A stretch of DNA of 64,000 nucleotides, taken from Amycolatopsis arida (GTDB taxonomy: Bacteria; Actinomycetota; Actinomycetes; Mycobacteriales; Pseudonocardiaceae). Positions within the stretch are counted from its first letter, which is position 1; each line of letters opens with the position of its first letter. Under the pieces are notes generated by a model. The model ran no database searches. It saw nothing but the letters and a program-made list of their open reading frames with translations, and was not told the origin of the DNA. Shown here piece after piece: positions 16,027-24,670 of this stretch. Made by a program: the position numbers and the translations under genes. Where the stretch lies: NCBI RefSeq assembly GCF_900115565.1, contig NZ_FOWW01000010.1:124001-188000 (forward strand), given 5' to 3'.

Positions 16027-17187
16027 ATGCCAGCCGCGCTGCCGCGCACCGCTTCCGTCGTGATCATCGGCGGGGGCGTCATCGGAACGAGCGTCGCGTT
16101 CCACCTCGCCGAGGCCGGGGTCAGCGACGTGGTCCTGGTCGAACGAGACGAGCTCGGCTCCGGCTCGACCTGCAAGGCCGCGGGCGGTGTCCGGGCACAG
16201 TTCTCCGACGAGCTGAACATCGAGCTCGGCGCCCGTGGCCTCGACGCGTTCCTACGGTTTCGCGAACGCCCGGGCCAGGAGATCGACCTGCGTCAGGTGG
16301 GTTATCTGTTCCTGCTGTCCACACCGGACCAGGTCGTCGCGTTCGAACGGGATGTCGCCCTGCAGAACGAACTCGGCGTCGCGAGCTGGATGATCGACGT
16401 CGACGAGGCCAGGCGGCTGTCCCCGCTGATCGACACCGACGGCCTGCTCGCCGCGGCGTTCTCCGCCGACGCCGGTCACTGCACGCCGGAGTCGGTCGTG
16501 CTCGGCTACGCCACCGCCGCCAGGAGGTTGGGTGCGACCCTGTGCACGGGCGTCTCCGTCCTCGACATCGTCACACACGCCGATCGGGTCACGGCCGTGG
16601 TGACCGACCACGGCACGATCGCGGCGGACACGGTGATCTGCGCGGCGGGCGCCTGGTCGCGCTCCATCGGCGACATGGTGGGCGTCGACCTGCCCGTGTC
16701 ACCGGTCCGGCGCCAGATCCTGTTCACCGAGCCGATGCCGGACCTGCCGCCCGCGGTGCCCTTCACCATCGACTTCGCGACGTCGTTCTACTTCCACCGC
16801 GAAGGCCGCGGTCTCCTGCTCGGCATGTCCGATCCGGACCAGGATCCCGGATTCCACCTCGACTACTCCGACGCCTGGCTGCCCCGCCTCGGCGCGGCGA
16901 TCGAGACCCGCGCCCCGCGGCTGCTCGACGTCGGCCTCGCGGACGGCTGGGCGGGACTGTACGAGGTCACGCCCGACCACAACGCGCTCATCGGCCGCGC
17001 CGACGCGCCGTCGAACTTCCTCTACGCCACCGGGTTCTCCGGGCACGGGTTCCTGCAGGCACCGGCCGTCGGCGAGGTCGTCAGGGACCTCTGCCTCGGG
17101 CACGCACCGGTCGTCGACGTGCGCCCGCTGAGCGCCCGGCGCTTCGCCGGGAGCGCCCAACTGCGTCCCGAAACCCACATCGTCTGA
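16027..17187 (+). CDS. FAD-dependent amino-acid oxidase, probable L-pipecolate oxidase
   Basis: A 386-residue DAO/sarcosine-oxidase-type flavoenzyme. The dinucleotide fold VVIIGGGVIGTSVAFHLAE spans residues 11-29, FAD-contacting VERDELGSGSTCKAAGG follows, and the C-terminal GLYEVTPDHNALIG and ATGFSGHGFLQAPA motifs close the FAD site. The ATG has GGAGGG seven bases upstream. It lies 88 bp ahead of an alpha-aminoadipate semialdehyde dehydrogenase. That pairing matches AmaA/AmaB of lysine catabolism, where AmaA oxidises L-pipecolate to piperideine-6-carboxylate. The substrate is inferred from the neighbour; sarcosine or other secondary amines remain possible. Confidence 0.85.
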   Translation: MPAALPRTASVVIIGGGVIGTSVAFHLAEAGVSDVVLVERDELGSGSTCKAAGGVRAQFSDELNIELGARGLDAFLRFRERPGQEIDLRQVGYLFLLSTPDQVVAFERDVALQNELGVASWMIDVDEARRLSPLIDTDGLLAAAFSADAGHCTPESVVLGYATAARRLGATLCTGVSVLDIVTHADRVTAVVTDHGTIAADTVICAAGAWSRSIGDMVGVDLPVSPVRRQILFTEPMPDLPPAVPFTIDFATSFYFHREGRGLLLGMSDPDQDPGFHLDYSDAWLPRLGAAIETRAPRLLDVGLADGWAGLYEVTPDHNALIGRADAPSNFLYATGFSGHGFLQAPAVGEVVRDLCLGHAPVVDVRPLSARRFAGSAQLRPETHIV

Positions 17188-17275
17188 GCACCAGCCGAAA
17201 GACCACCGTGCCGAAATGAGTCAGTGCCACCGCGGGTTTGTCCGAGCGGCGCACGAAGCCGAAGAAGGGAACGTC

Positions 17276-18811
17276 ATGTCCGACACCACCACCCTGCCGA
17301 GCACCGACTCGTTGCGCGAGCGCGCGCTGGCGAGCCTGCGCCGTGTGGGGGTGACGGTCCCCGAGGGTGCGGACCTCACCGCGCGCACCCCGATCACCGG
17401 GGAGACCCTGCTCGGGCTGAAGGCCACCACCCGGGACGAGGCGGGCGAGGCCGTCGCGGCGGCCGCGGCGGCGTTCCGGACGTGGCGCACCACTCCCCCA
17501 CCGGCACGGGGCGCGCTGGTGCGGTGCCTAGGCGAGCTGCTGCGCCGGCACCAGGACGATCTCGCGGATCTCATCACCGTCGAGGCCGGCAAGATCCGCT
17601 CCGAGGCACTCGGCGAGGTGCAGGAGATGATTGACATCTGCGATTTCGCGGTCGGGCTGTCCCGCCAGCTCTACGGCCGGACGATCGCCTCGGAGCGAGT
17701 CGGTCACCGGCTGGCCGAGACCTGGCACCCGCTCGGCGTGGTCGGGGTGATCTCGGCGTTCAACTTCCCCGCCGCGGTGTGGTCGTGGAACACCACGGTC
17801 GCCCTGGTGTGCGGGGACACCGTGGTGTGGAAGCCCTCGGAGCTGACCCCGCTGATCTCGCTCGCCTGCCACGGGCTCGTGGAGCGCGCGGCCGAGGAGG
17901 TCGGCGCGCCCGCCGGCGTCCACCGGCTGGTGCTGGGCGACCGGACCGTCGGTGAGGCGCTGGTCGACGATTCACGGGTGGCGCTGGTCAGCGCCACCGG
18001 ATCGACCCGCATGGGCCGCGAGGTGGGGCCGCGGGTCGCGGCCCGGTTCGGGCGGGCGCTGCTGGAGCTGGGCGGGAACAACGCCTCGGTGGTGACCCCG
18101 TCCGCCGACCTGGACCTGGCCACGCACGCCGTCGTGTTCGCCGCCGCGGGCACCGCCGGGCAGCGGTGCACCACGTTGCGGCGGCTGATCGCGCACCGGA
18201 ACGTCGCCGACGAGCTGATCGGGCGGCTCACCGCCGCCTATCGCAGGCTGCCCATCGGCGACCCTTTCCATGAGGGCACCCTCGTCGGGCCGCTGATCTC
18301 CACCGGGGCCTACGACATCCTGCGGCAGGCGCTGGGCCGGGCGGAGGCCGACGGCGGCGAGCTCCTGGTCGGCGGCGGGCGCGTCCTGGCCGACGCCGCG
18401 CCCCACGCGGCGTACGCGGAACCGGCGCTGGTGCGCATGCCGGAACAGACTCCCATCGTGCGCGAGGAGACGTTCGCCCCGATCCTGTACGTCCTCACCT
18501 ACGACACGCTCGACGAGGCGATCGCGCTGCACAACGACGTTCCGCAGGGGCTGTCGTCCTCCATCTTCACCCGGGACCAGCGGGAAGCCGAACGCTTCCT
18601 CGCCGCCGACGGCTCGGACTGCGGCATCGCCAACGTCAACATCGGCACCTCCGGCGCCGAGATCGGCGGTGCCTTCGGTGGCGAGAAAGCCACCGGCGGT
18701 GGGCGGGAGTCCGGCTCCGACGCCTGGCGTGCCTACATGCGCCGCGCCACCAACACCATCAACTACGGCGACACCCTGACCCTCGCCCAGAACGTCCGGT
18801 TCCTGGGCTAG
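17276..18811 (+). CDS. Alpha-aminoadipate semialdehyde / piperideine-6-carboxylate dehydrogenase (ALDH7 type)
   Basis: A 511-residue aldehyde dehydrogenase. The NAD-binding strand includes GVVGVISAFNFPAAVWSWN, the general-base Glu lies in LLELGGNNA near residue 264, and the catalytic Cys in GTAGQRCTT near 298. The FNFP and GGNN motifs and the C-terminal GSDAWRAYMRRATNTINYG are characteristic of the antiquitin/ALDH7 group, which oxidises aminoadipate semialdehyde to L-alpha-aminoadipate. In actinomycetes this enzyme serves lysine catabolism and, in some, beta-lactam precursor supply; no beta-lactam genes are seen here. The ATG of MSDTTT is chosen over an upstream start because GAAGG sits before it. 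Confidence 0.92.
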   Translation: MSDTTTLPSTDSLRERALASLRRVGVTVPEGADLTARTPITGETLLGLKATTRDEAGEAVAAAAAAFRTWRTTPPPARGALVRCLGELLRRHQDDLADLITVEAGKIRSEALGEVQEMIDICDFAVGLSRQLYGRTIASERVGHRLAETWHPLGVVGVISAFNFPAAVWSWNTTVALVCGDTVVWKPSELTPLISLACHGLVERAAEEVGAPAGVHRLVLGDRTVGEALVDDSRVALVSATGSTRMGREVGPRVAARFGRALLELGGNNASVVTPSADLDLATHAVVFAAAGTAGQRCTTLRRLIAHRNVADELIGRLTAAYRRLPIGDPFHEGTLVGPLISTGAYDILRQALGRAEADGGELLVGGGRVLADAAPHAAYAEPALVRMPEQTPIVREETFAPILYVLTYDTLDEAIALHNDVPQGLSSSIFTRDQREAERFLAADGSDCGIANVNIGTSGAEIGGAFGGEKATGGGRESGSDAWRAYMRRATNTINYGDTLTLAQNVRFLG

Positions 18812-18953
18812 GAACCTCGGCGAGCACTGCTGTTTCCGCCGTGTGGAACCTCGGGCACGGAGCGTCTCGGGTATTGCGGGCCCCCAAGACCGAGCGTGTT
18901 GACGGTCGGAGGCACCGTGTCAAGGCGGGACAGCGCGACTTGCCCCGGCGGCG
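18812..18953. other. Intergenic, nothing assigned
   Basis: Gap between the convergent dehydrogenase and Tat-exported protein genes. No clear terminator hairpin with a T-tract and no convincing gene is seen. Confidence 0.5.
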
Positions 18954-19664
18954 TTACAGCTCGCTGACCTTGACCGGGAACTTGTCCACCGACGCGATGG
19001 TCTGCTCGGGGTTGTCCGGCAGCACCAGCTGGATCGGGTTCGCCAGTTGGTAGGGCTCCCCCTTCGGCGGGAAGTTGTCCAACTCACCGATTAGCTTGGC
19101 CGGTTCCTTGGTCGACAGGACCAGCGGCTCCGGGGTGTGTGACCGCCGCCCACCGGGCAGGTCGGGAGGGGGGTTCTCGATGGTCATGGTGAAGTCGAGG
19201 AACATCGTCTGCTCCCACCGCGGCGGTGTCTGGCTCACCATCTTCAGCAGGCTGTCCGGCGTGTCTTCGGTGTCGCTCTGCTCGATCGTGATCTGGCCGA
19301 GGCTGTGGTCCTGGGTCACACGGTTCCCGTCCTCATGCCGGCCGGCCATCCCGAAAGCGATGACCTCGAGGGTGAGGTTCCACGGGTCGGCGGCGTCGGC
19401 CTCGGTGACCCGGAACCGGATCTCGCCCTCGAAGTCCACCTCCACCGACATCGAACCCACCCGCAACGGGACCTCGACCGCCAGCATGGACATCGGGATC
19501 TCCGCGCCGACCGGCGGGGGCGGCGGGATCTGCGCCATGCGCGGCGCGGCCAGCGCGCCGTCGGCCCCGACCGCGACCGCGCCCGCCGCCGCACCGGCCA
19601 GAGCCGACGCCCGCAGGAAGCCCCGTCGGCTGGTCACGCTGCCCGTTGCCATCCAGTCCATCAT
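18954..19664 (-). CDS. Tat-exported protein of unknown function
   Basis: A 236-residue protein whose N-terminus carries a twin-arginine signal: SRRGFLRASALAGAAAGAVA with a cleavage region near ALAAP. The mature part has no recognisable catalytic motif. It contains a Pro-rich IPPPPPVG stretch and beta-rich sequence such as MSVEVDFEGEIRFRV and TMFLDFTMTIENPP. It should be folded in the cytoplasm and then exported. The start could be either of two adjacent ATGs or the ATG of MATGSV; the Tat motif is intact in all. I do not recognise the family. Confidence 0.8.
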   Translation of the reverse strand: MMDWMATGSVTSRRGFLRASALAGAAAGAVAVGADGALAAPRMAQIPPPPPVGAEIPMSMLAVEVPLRVGSMSVEVDFEGEIRFRVTEADAADPWNLTLEVIAFGMAGRHEDGNRVTQDHSLGQITIEQSDTEDTPDSLLKMVSQTPPRWEQTMFLDFTMTIENPPPDLPGGRRSHTPEPLVLSTKEPAKLIGELDNFPPKGEPYQLANPIQLVLPDNPEQTIASVDKFPVKVSEL

Positions 19665-19826
19665 CTGTCGCTTCGCCCTTCCGACTCGACTGTGCGTGAC
19701 CGGTGCGGTGAGGACTCCTTCGACGCTAGACGCGCGGCGTCCGCCGGCGGCCGCCCTTCCCCAACCTGAGCGACGCGATTCATCCCAAAGGACAGGAATC
19801 AGCCTCTAACGCAGCGTCGCGTCACG

Positions 19827-20108
19827 GTGACTCAACAAACCGGAACTCAACTTCGTCGTAAGGACGATGGCACCGTCGACCTCGTCGGGTCCGAGCTGAC
19901 CACCACCGGGGAGCGCATCGAGAAGGAGTGCGAGGGCTGGTTCCGCCACCGGACGCGCCGCACCGGCCGGTTCCCCTACCAGGTGAGGCTGCCGCACGAC
20001 GTGGACGCCGACCACATCAACGCCACGCTTGCCGACGGCGTGCTGACGGTGCGGGCGCCGAAGAGCGAGGCGGCCAAGCCGCGGCGCATCGCCATCTCGG
20101 CGACGTGA
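19827..20108 (+). pseudogene. Truncated Hsp20 / alpha-crystallin small heat shock protein
   Basis: The 93 codons match the second half of actinobacterial Hsp20 proteins: DLVGSELTTTGERI, RRTGRFPYQVRLPHDVD, ATLADGVLTVRAPKSE and a C-terminal PRRIAIS. Usual family length is about 140-150 residues; the N-terminal arm and first strands (about 50 residues) are missing. The GTG start has no convincing ribosome site. Probably a non-functional 3' fragment. It stands next to a second decayed stress gene. Confidence 0.75.
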
Positions 20109-20172
20109 TCACCGGCCGGGGCCGTATGGACAGGGCCCGGGCAGTCGTCGTCCTGGTGTCACGGACGTGCTC

Positions 20173-20413
20173 ATGACCCCCACTCCCCTCTCGCCCGGTC
20201 TGGCCACGCTGCCCGAGCCACCGACCGGCTGGCCCATCGGCTCCTACGCCACCCGCCGCGTTCGCCACCGCGGGGTACGCCTCGCTCGGTGGGCGGCGCG
20301 ACTTCGTGTCGAACACGCAGATCGTGGCCGGGCAGTACGACGTGCTGTGCCTGCCGCGCAACGCCGAGCGCGGCCGCGACCGGCTGGCCACGCTCGCGAC
20401 GGCCATCGAGTGA
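20173..20413 (+). pseudogene. Internally deleted general stress protein (17M / YflT type)
   Basis: The first 19-20 codons from ATG 20173 give LPEPPTGWPIGSYAT, the normal N-terminus of actinobacterial general-stress-protein-17M-like proteins. The next recognisable part is in another frame: GYASLGGRRDFVSNTQIVAG and YDVLCLPRNAERGRDRL, ending in TGA 20411. This is the usual C-terminus. The middle of the roughly 150-170-residue protein is gone, and the junction shifts the frame. Assigned by eye. Confidence 0.7.
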
Positions 20414-20435
20414 CCACTGTGGGCTCAGCAGGTGG

Positions 20436-21134
20436 TCAGCGCCGGCGGCAGGTGTAGCTGCCGTAGACCTGCCGATCGAAGTGGACGGTGAGGATCTCGA
20501 AGCCGGCGGCGTCGAGCATGGGCTCCAGCAGCCAGCGGAAGGTGCTGTGCTCGGTGCGGATGTGCTCGATGAAGTCGTCGCGAGTGTATCCCTCGGCCGG
20601 GTCCTCGGCGGCGCCGGCGAACCAGCGCTCGAACACGGTGTCCACCTCGGCCGGCGCGCAGTCGTAGACCAGGTCGTGCAACCGTAGGATTCCGCCGGGC
20701 CGGAGCATCCTGGCCATCCGGTCGAGGGCGAGCGCCTTCCAGAAGTCCGGCAGCTGGTGCAGCGCGTTCCGGGTGTGGATGCCGCCCACCGGTGGGCCCA
20801 TGTGCCGGTAGCCGAGAAAGCCCGCCCGGACGCAGGTCACGTTGTCCAGCCCGGCCTCGGTCACCCGCTCCCGCAGGAACCGCAGCATCTCCGGGGAGAC
20901 GTCGATGGCCGTGACGTGGTTGAACCGGCGCGCGGCGGGCAGGGTGAACTGGCCGGTGCCGGCCGCGAGGTCCAGCACGGTCGCCGTGCGGTCGAGACCG
21001 TGGTCGGCGAACGCGGCCAGGTCCTCCCCAGGATCGGGATACCCCTGCTTGCGGTCGTAGCCGGCGACGAAGCCCTCGTCGAGATGCTCGGGGCCGGCGT
21101 GCGCCATCTCGTCGATCAGCCAGGGCACGGACAT
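20436..21134 (-). CDS. Class I SAM-dependent methyltransferase
   Basis: A 232-residue protein with a Rossmann-type methyltransferase fold: motif I VLDLAAGTGQFTLPAARR near residue 53, AIDVSPEMLRFLRERV after it, and motif IV/post-I around NALHQLPDFWKAL, with LRPGGILRLHD behind. Substrate not predictable. The short C-terminal YGSYTCRRR is Arg-rich. It stands alone on its strand, 61 bp from the DJ-1 gene, which may be in the same transcript. Confidence 0.88.
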   Translation of the reverse strand: MSVPWLIDEMAHAGPEHLDEGFVAGYDRKQGYPDPGEDLAAFADHGLDRTATVLDLAAGTGQFTLPAARRFNHVTAIDVSPEMLRFLRERVTEAGLDNVTCVRAGFLGYRHMGPPVGGIHTRNALHQLPDFWKALALDRMARMLRPGGILRLHDLVYDCAPAEVDTVFERWFAGAAEDPAEGYTRDDFIEHIRTEHSTFRWLLEPMLDAAGFEILTVHFDRQVYGSYTCRRR

Positions 21135-21195
21135 GCGCCCGAGTATCGACGCCCTGCCGGCGGTCGCCGAACGGTTTTCCGCTCCTGTCCATCGA

Positions 21196-21903
21196 TCAGG
21201 CGACCGAGTCGCCGCCCAGCCGGGCCAGCAGGTCGGGGTGGTCGGCGAGGCCTTCCCGCAACCAGGCCGATCGCAGCGCACCGAACTCCGCGTGCGGCGC
21301 CCGGCTCCAGTCGAGCGGGCCGAGCGGCGGCTCGGGGTCGTACTCGACGGCGAACTGGATCGTCCGCGCGATGTCCGCGCCCTCGAGGCGGGTGACCAGG
21401 TGCAACGCCATGTCGATGCCGGCGGCAACGCCGGCCGCGGTCAGCACCGGACCGTCCTCGACCCAGCGTTCGGCCACCGGCGTCGCACCGAGCGCGGCCA
21501 GCTGATCCCGCATCACCCAGTGGGTGGTGGCCCGCCGGCCGTCGAGCAGGCCGGCGGCGCCGAGGAGCAGCGCGCCGGTGCACACCGACGCGAGCACCGT
21601 CGCGTGTGCCGAGGCCGTGCGCAGGTAGTCCAGCAGCCGCTCGTCGGCCATGGCGCGCAGCGTGGGCGCGGCACCGCCGGGCACCACCACGACGTCCGGC
21701 GTGGGCACGTCGGCGAAGGTGTGCGTCGGGGTGATCGCCAGTGGCGTGTCGGTGTCGTGCGGTGTCGCTCGCTCGCCAACGGTCAGCACCCGGTAACCCG
21801 CGACCGCCAGCGGCGTCAGCACCTGCAGCGGGCCGGCGAGGTCTAGCAGGGTGAGCCCGGGGTACACCACGAACGCGATGGTCTTGCTCCGCTCTTCGGT
21901 CAT
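21196..21903 (-). CDS. DJ-1/PfpI-family protein
   Basis: A 235-residue class-I-glutamine-amidotransferase-like protein. The nucleophile-elbow cysteine lies in VLASVCTGALLLGAAG, followed by GRRATTHWVM, and the N-terminal IAFVVYPGLTLLDLAGPLQVL is typical. Relatives include isonitrile hydratase InhA and uncharacterised DJ-1 proteins. It is divergent from a GlxA-type regulator whose N-terminal half has the same fold and the same CTGA and GRRATTHW motifs. I chose the ATG of MTEERS; a GTG seven codons upstream is possible. The regulator probably controls this gene. Confidence 0.88.
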   Translation of the reverse strand: MTEERSKTIAFVVYPGLTLLDLAGPLQVLTPLAVAGYRVLTVGERATPHDTDTPLAITPTHTFADVPTPDVVVVPGGAAPTLRAMADERLLDYLRTASAHATVLASVCTGALLLGAAGLLDGRRATTHWVMRDQLAALGATPVAERWVEDGPVLTAAGVAAGIDMALHLVTRLEGADIARTIQFAVEYDPEPPLGPLDWSRAPHAEFGALRSAWLREGLADHPDLLARLGGDSVA

Positions 21904-21995
21904 GGGCGCCACGCTGCCGGTCACGTGGTGGCGGCGGGGCCGCGATGTCCCGAATCCTGCGAACCATGGCTGGCTCGCCGGGTACGGTCGTGGTC

Positions 21996-22991
21996 ATGGC
22001 GGGTGGTCGGCGGCGGGTGGTGATCGTGGGCTATCCCGATGCCGAGCTGCTGGACATCGCCTGCCCTTCCGACGTGTTCGACGTCGCCGACCGGCTCGCC
22101 CGGCCGGGGTACGCGGTGGAGCTGGTCAGCTTCACCGGGCGGGCGTTCCGCTGCCAGTCGGGGCTGACGCTGGTGCCGCACGGCCGGCTGGACCGGGTAC
22201 GGGCTCCCGTGGACACGCTGATCGTCGCCGGCGGGCTCGGCCACCTCGACGCCGCGGCCGACGCCCGGCTGGTGGAGTGTCTGCGGAGGCTGGCCGGTCA
22301 GGCGCGGCGGGTGTGCTCGGTGTGCACGGGGGCGACGGTGCTGGCCGCCGCCGGGTTGCTGGACGGGCGGCGGGCAACCACGCACTGGCTGGACGCGCGG
22401 CGACTCGCGGCGGCGTACCCGGCGGTAACGGTCGATCCGGCGCCGCTGTACGTGCGGGACGGCAACGTGTACACCTCGGCCGGCGTGACCAGCGCGCTCG
22501 ACCTCAGCCTGGCGTTGGTGGAGGAGGACCACGGGCCGGCGCTGGCCCGGCGGATCGCCAGGGGGCTGGTCACCTACCTGCAGCGGCCGGCCAACCAGGC
22601 GCAGGTGAGCCTGTTCCTCGCCGCTCCCCCGCCGGATCACCAGGTGGTGGCGGACCTGGCCGGGCACATCGCCGCGCATCCGGCCGCCGATCTCGGCACG
22701 GCGGCGCTCGCGGCTCGGGCGGGAGTGAGCGCCCGGCAGCTCAGCCGGCTGTTCGAGGCGCACCTGGGGACGTCGCCGGCGCGGTACGTGCGCACGGTGC
22801 GGACGGAGGTGGCGGCACACCTGCTCTCCGGGACGCCGTTGCCGCTGTCCGCGGTGGCCCACCGCTGCGGGTTCGGCTCGACCGAGACGTTGCGCGCCGC
22901 CTTCGTGGACCACTTCGGCACCCCGCCGTCGGCGTACCGCAGGCTCCACCAGCGGCACGTCCAGCCGCCGGCGCGCTCCGCGACCGTCTGA
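21996..22991 (+). CDS. GlxA-family transcriptional regulator (DJ-1 domain + AraC HTH)
   Basis: A 331-residue regulator. Residues 1-190 form a DJ-1/PfpI-like sensor domain (VVIVGYPDAELLDIACPSDVF, VCSVCTGATVLAAAG). The C-terminal 100 residues form an AraC double helix-turn-helix with LAARAGVSARQLSRLFEAH and PLSAVAHRCGFGSTETLR. The start is uncertain: in-frame ATGs lie at 21945, 21966 and 21996; the last fits the family length but none has a good ribosome site. It diverges from the DJ-1 gene across a roughly 90-bp gap that should hold both promoters. Confidence 0.87.
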   Translation: MAGGRRRVVIVGYPDAELLDIACPSDVFDVADRLARPGYAVELVSFTGRAFRCQSGLTLVPHGRLDRVRAPVDTLIVAGGLGHLDAAADARLVECLRRLAGQARRVCSVCTGATVLAAAGLLDGRRATTHWLDARRLAAAYPAVTVDPAPLYVRDGNVYTSAGVTSALDLSLALVEEDHGPALARRIARGLVTYLQRPANQAQVSLFLAAPPPDHQVVADLAGHIAAHPAADLGTAALAARAGVSARQLSRLFEAHLGTSPARYVRTVRTEVAAHLLSGTPLPLSAVAHRCGFGSTETLRAAFVDHFGTPPSAYRRLHQRHVQPPARSATV

Positions 22992-23719
22992 CACCGGTCC
23001 CCTGACCGTGGACCGGCGACGTCCGATCCATTGTGGACCAAGCCATGGTCGTCTCAGCGGGCTACCGACCGGAGGTGCTGCCTCGGCCGCTCGACGCGTT
23101 CGGCGGCACGGACTGGTGATCCGCTCCCGGATGTGTCCGCGGCGGCGTCGTCACCTGCCCCCGCCGAGGCCGTCCGGGTGGCCACCGACGCGCTGGCCGC
23201 GCGCTCAGGGCGCCACTCCGGCACGTGCTCGCGGAATGGCCACAATGGGCCCATCCTCCGGCATCCTGGCGCGAACACCGTGCCGTTCCTGAGTGTCCAC
23301 CGCCACCACGGCCAGCTCCGGTCCGGTCGAGCAGCCACCGCCGGCGCCCCACACCGCCCACAGACCGCGCCGCCGTTGCTGAACGTTCCGCCACACCCGG
23401 GCCGGTGCCGGTCCCGGTCGAACGGCCACCGCCGGCAACCCACCGGGACGGCAGCTCGACCCAAGCCAGAAAGCCTTACCCGAGGCCAGCCCTTACCCGA
23501 GAGCAGCCCCCACCCGCTCCGGGGGGCGACCCCAGCTCCAGTCTACTCACTGTAGCGCCGCTGGGTGGGCACGGCGGAAATCTGTGGACAACTGGGCGGA
23601 ACTCGAGCCGCGGCTGGACCACTCGCGCGTCCGGACCATCACGACAAGACCAGTCGCTCACGCGCCCGGACCGTCACGACGGGACCAAGTCGCGCCACTC
23701 CACCTCCTCGCCCAGGCAC
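22992..23719. other. 728-bp stretch without a confident gene
   Basis: Open frames here are typical high-GC shadows. Possible remnants are a short plus-strand frame at 23045 (MVVSAGYRPEVLPRPLDAFG, stop soon after) and a minus-strand Cys-rich stretch CGGTFSNGGAVCGRCG. Short direct repeats are present: CTCGGGTAAGG twice on the minus strand (around 23475-23500), and similar GTCCGGACC-type sequences near 23630 and 23665. Probably decayed DNA; nothing is assignable. Confidence 0.5.
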
Positions 23720-24670
23720 TCACTGAGGGGCGAGGGCGCGGACCTGCTCCAGCGGGTCGTCGCCGGTGGGCAGCAGGGCGATCACCGGCGTGTCGAGGCC
23801 GTTGTCGACATAGGACTGGATCTTCGCGCGGCACTCGTCGGGGGTGCCGTGCACGACGAGGTCATCCACGACGGAGTCGGGGATCACCTCGTTCGCCCGC
23901 TGCCGGTCGCCGGCGGCCCACGCCTCGCGCATCGGCGCCAGCACCTCCCCGCGGCCGAGCCACTCGTGGAACGCCCGGTACACCGGCACCGTCAGGTAAC
24001 CGCTGATCAACATCCGGCCGAGCGCCCGCGCCGCGTCGGCGTCGACGGTCGGGCACACGAACACCCGCGCCACCAGCTCGACCCCGGCACCGACCTCGGC
24101 CCGCACCGTCGGCACGTCCCCCGGCGCCAACCAGTTCGTGATCGCCCCGTCGGCCTCCCGCGCCGCCAGCCGCAACATGCCCGGCCGCAGCGCCGCCACC
24201 ATGATCGGCGGCGCCGGCTCCGGCGGCCGCTCCAACCGGAACTTCCGCACCGAGAACGTCGGGTAGTCGGCGGTCACCTTCTCCCCCGCCAGCGCCGCCC
24301 GCAGGAATCGCAGCGTGTCCCGGGTTCGCGCGTAGGGCTCGGCGAACTCACCGGCGTTCCAGCCCTCCACGATCACCGGAGACGAGCTACCGATCCCCAG
24401 CACGAACCGCCCCGGCGCGCACTCGGCCAGCGTCGCCGCGCTCATCGCCAGCAACCCTGGCCCCCGCGTGTACACCGGCACGATCGCGGTGCCCAGGCGC
24501 AGCTCCGGCGCCCACTGCGCGGCCAGCAGCAGCGGCGCGAACGCGTCGGTGCCGGCCGTCTCAGCCGACCACGCGTCGGTGTAGCCGAGCTCGGGCAGCC
24601 GCTCCACCAGCTCGCGGTGCGCCGCCAGCGGCACCCCGGTCAGCGGAAGCGTGATTCCCCAGCGTGTCAT
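23720..24670 (-). CDS. F420-dependent LLM-class oxidoreductase
   Basis: A 316-residue luciferase-like TIM-barrel protein: WGITLPLTGVPL at the start, LGYTDAWSAETAG near residue 30, LRLGTAIVPVYTRGP near 58, then FVLGIGSSSPVIVEGWN near 85-105, all typical of actinobacterial F420 oxidoreductases. It should use reduced F420 (or FMN) to reduce or oxidise an organic substrate; the substrate is unknown. The ATG overlaps the peptidase stop in an ATGA junction, so the two are co-expressed. Confidence 0.9.
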   Translation of the reverse strand: MTRWGITLPLTGVPLAAHRELVERLPELGYTDAWSAETAGTDAFAPLLLAAQWAPELRLGTAIVPVYTRGPGLLAMSAATLAECAPGRFVLGIGSSSPVIVEGWNAGEFAEPYARTRDTLRFLRAALAGEKVTADYPTFSVRKFRLERPPEPAPPIMVAALRPGMLRLAAREADGAITNWLAPGDVPTVRAEVGAGVELVARVFVCPTVDADAARALGRMLISGYLTVPVYRAFHEWLGRGEVLAPMREAWAAGDRQRANEVIPDSVVDDLVVHGTPDECRAKIQSYVDNGLDTPVIALLPTGDDPLEQVRALAPQ

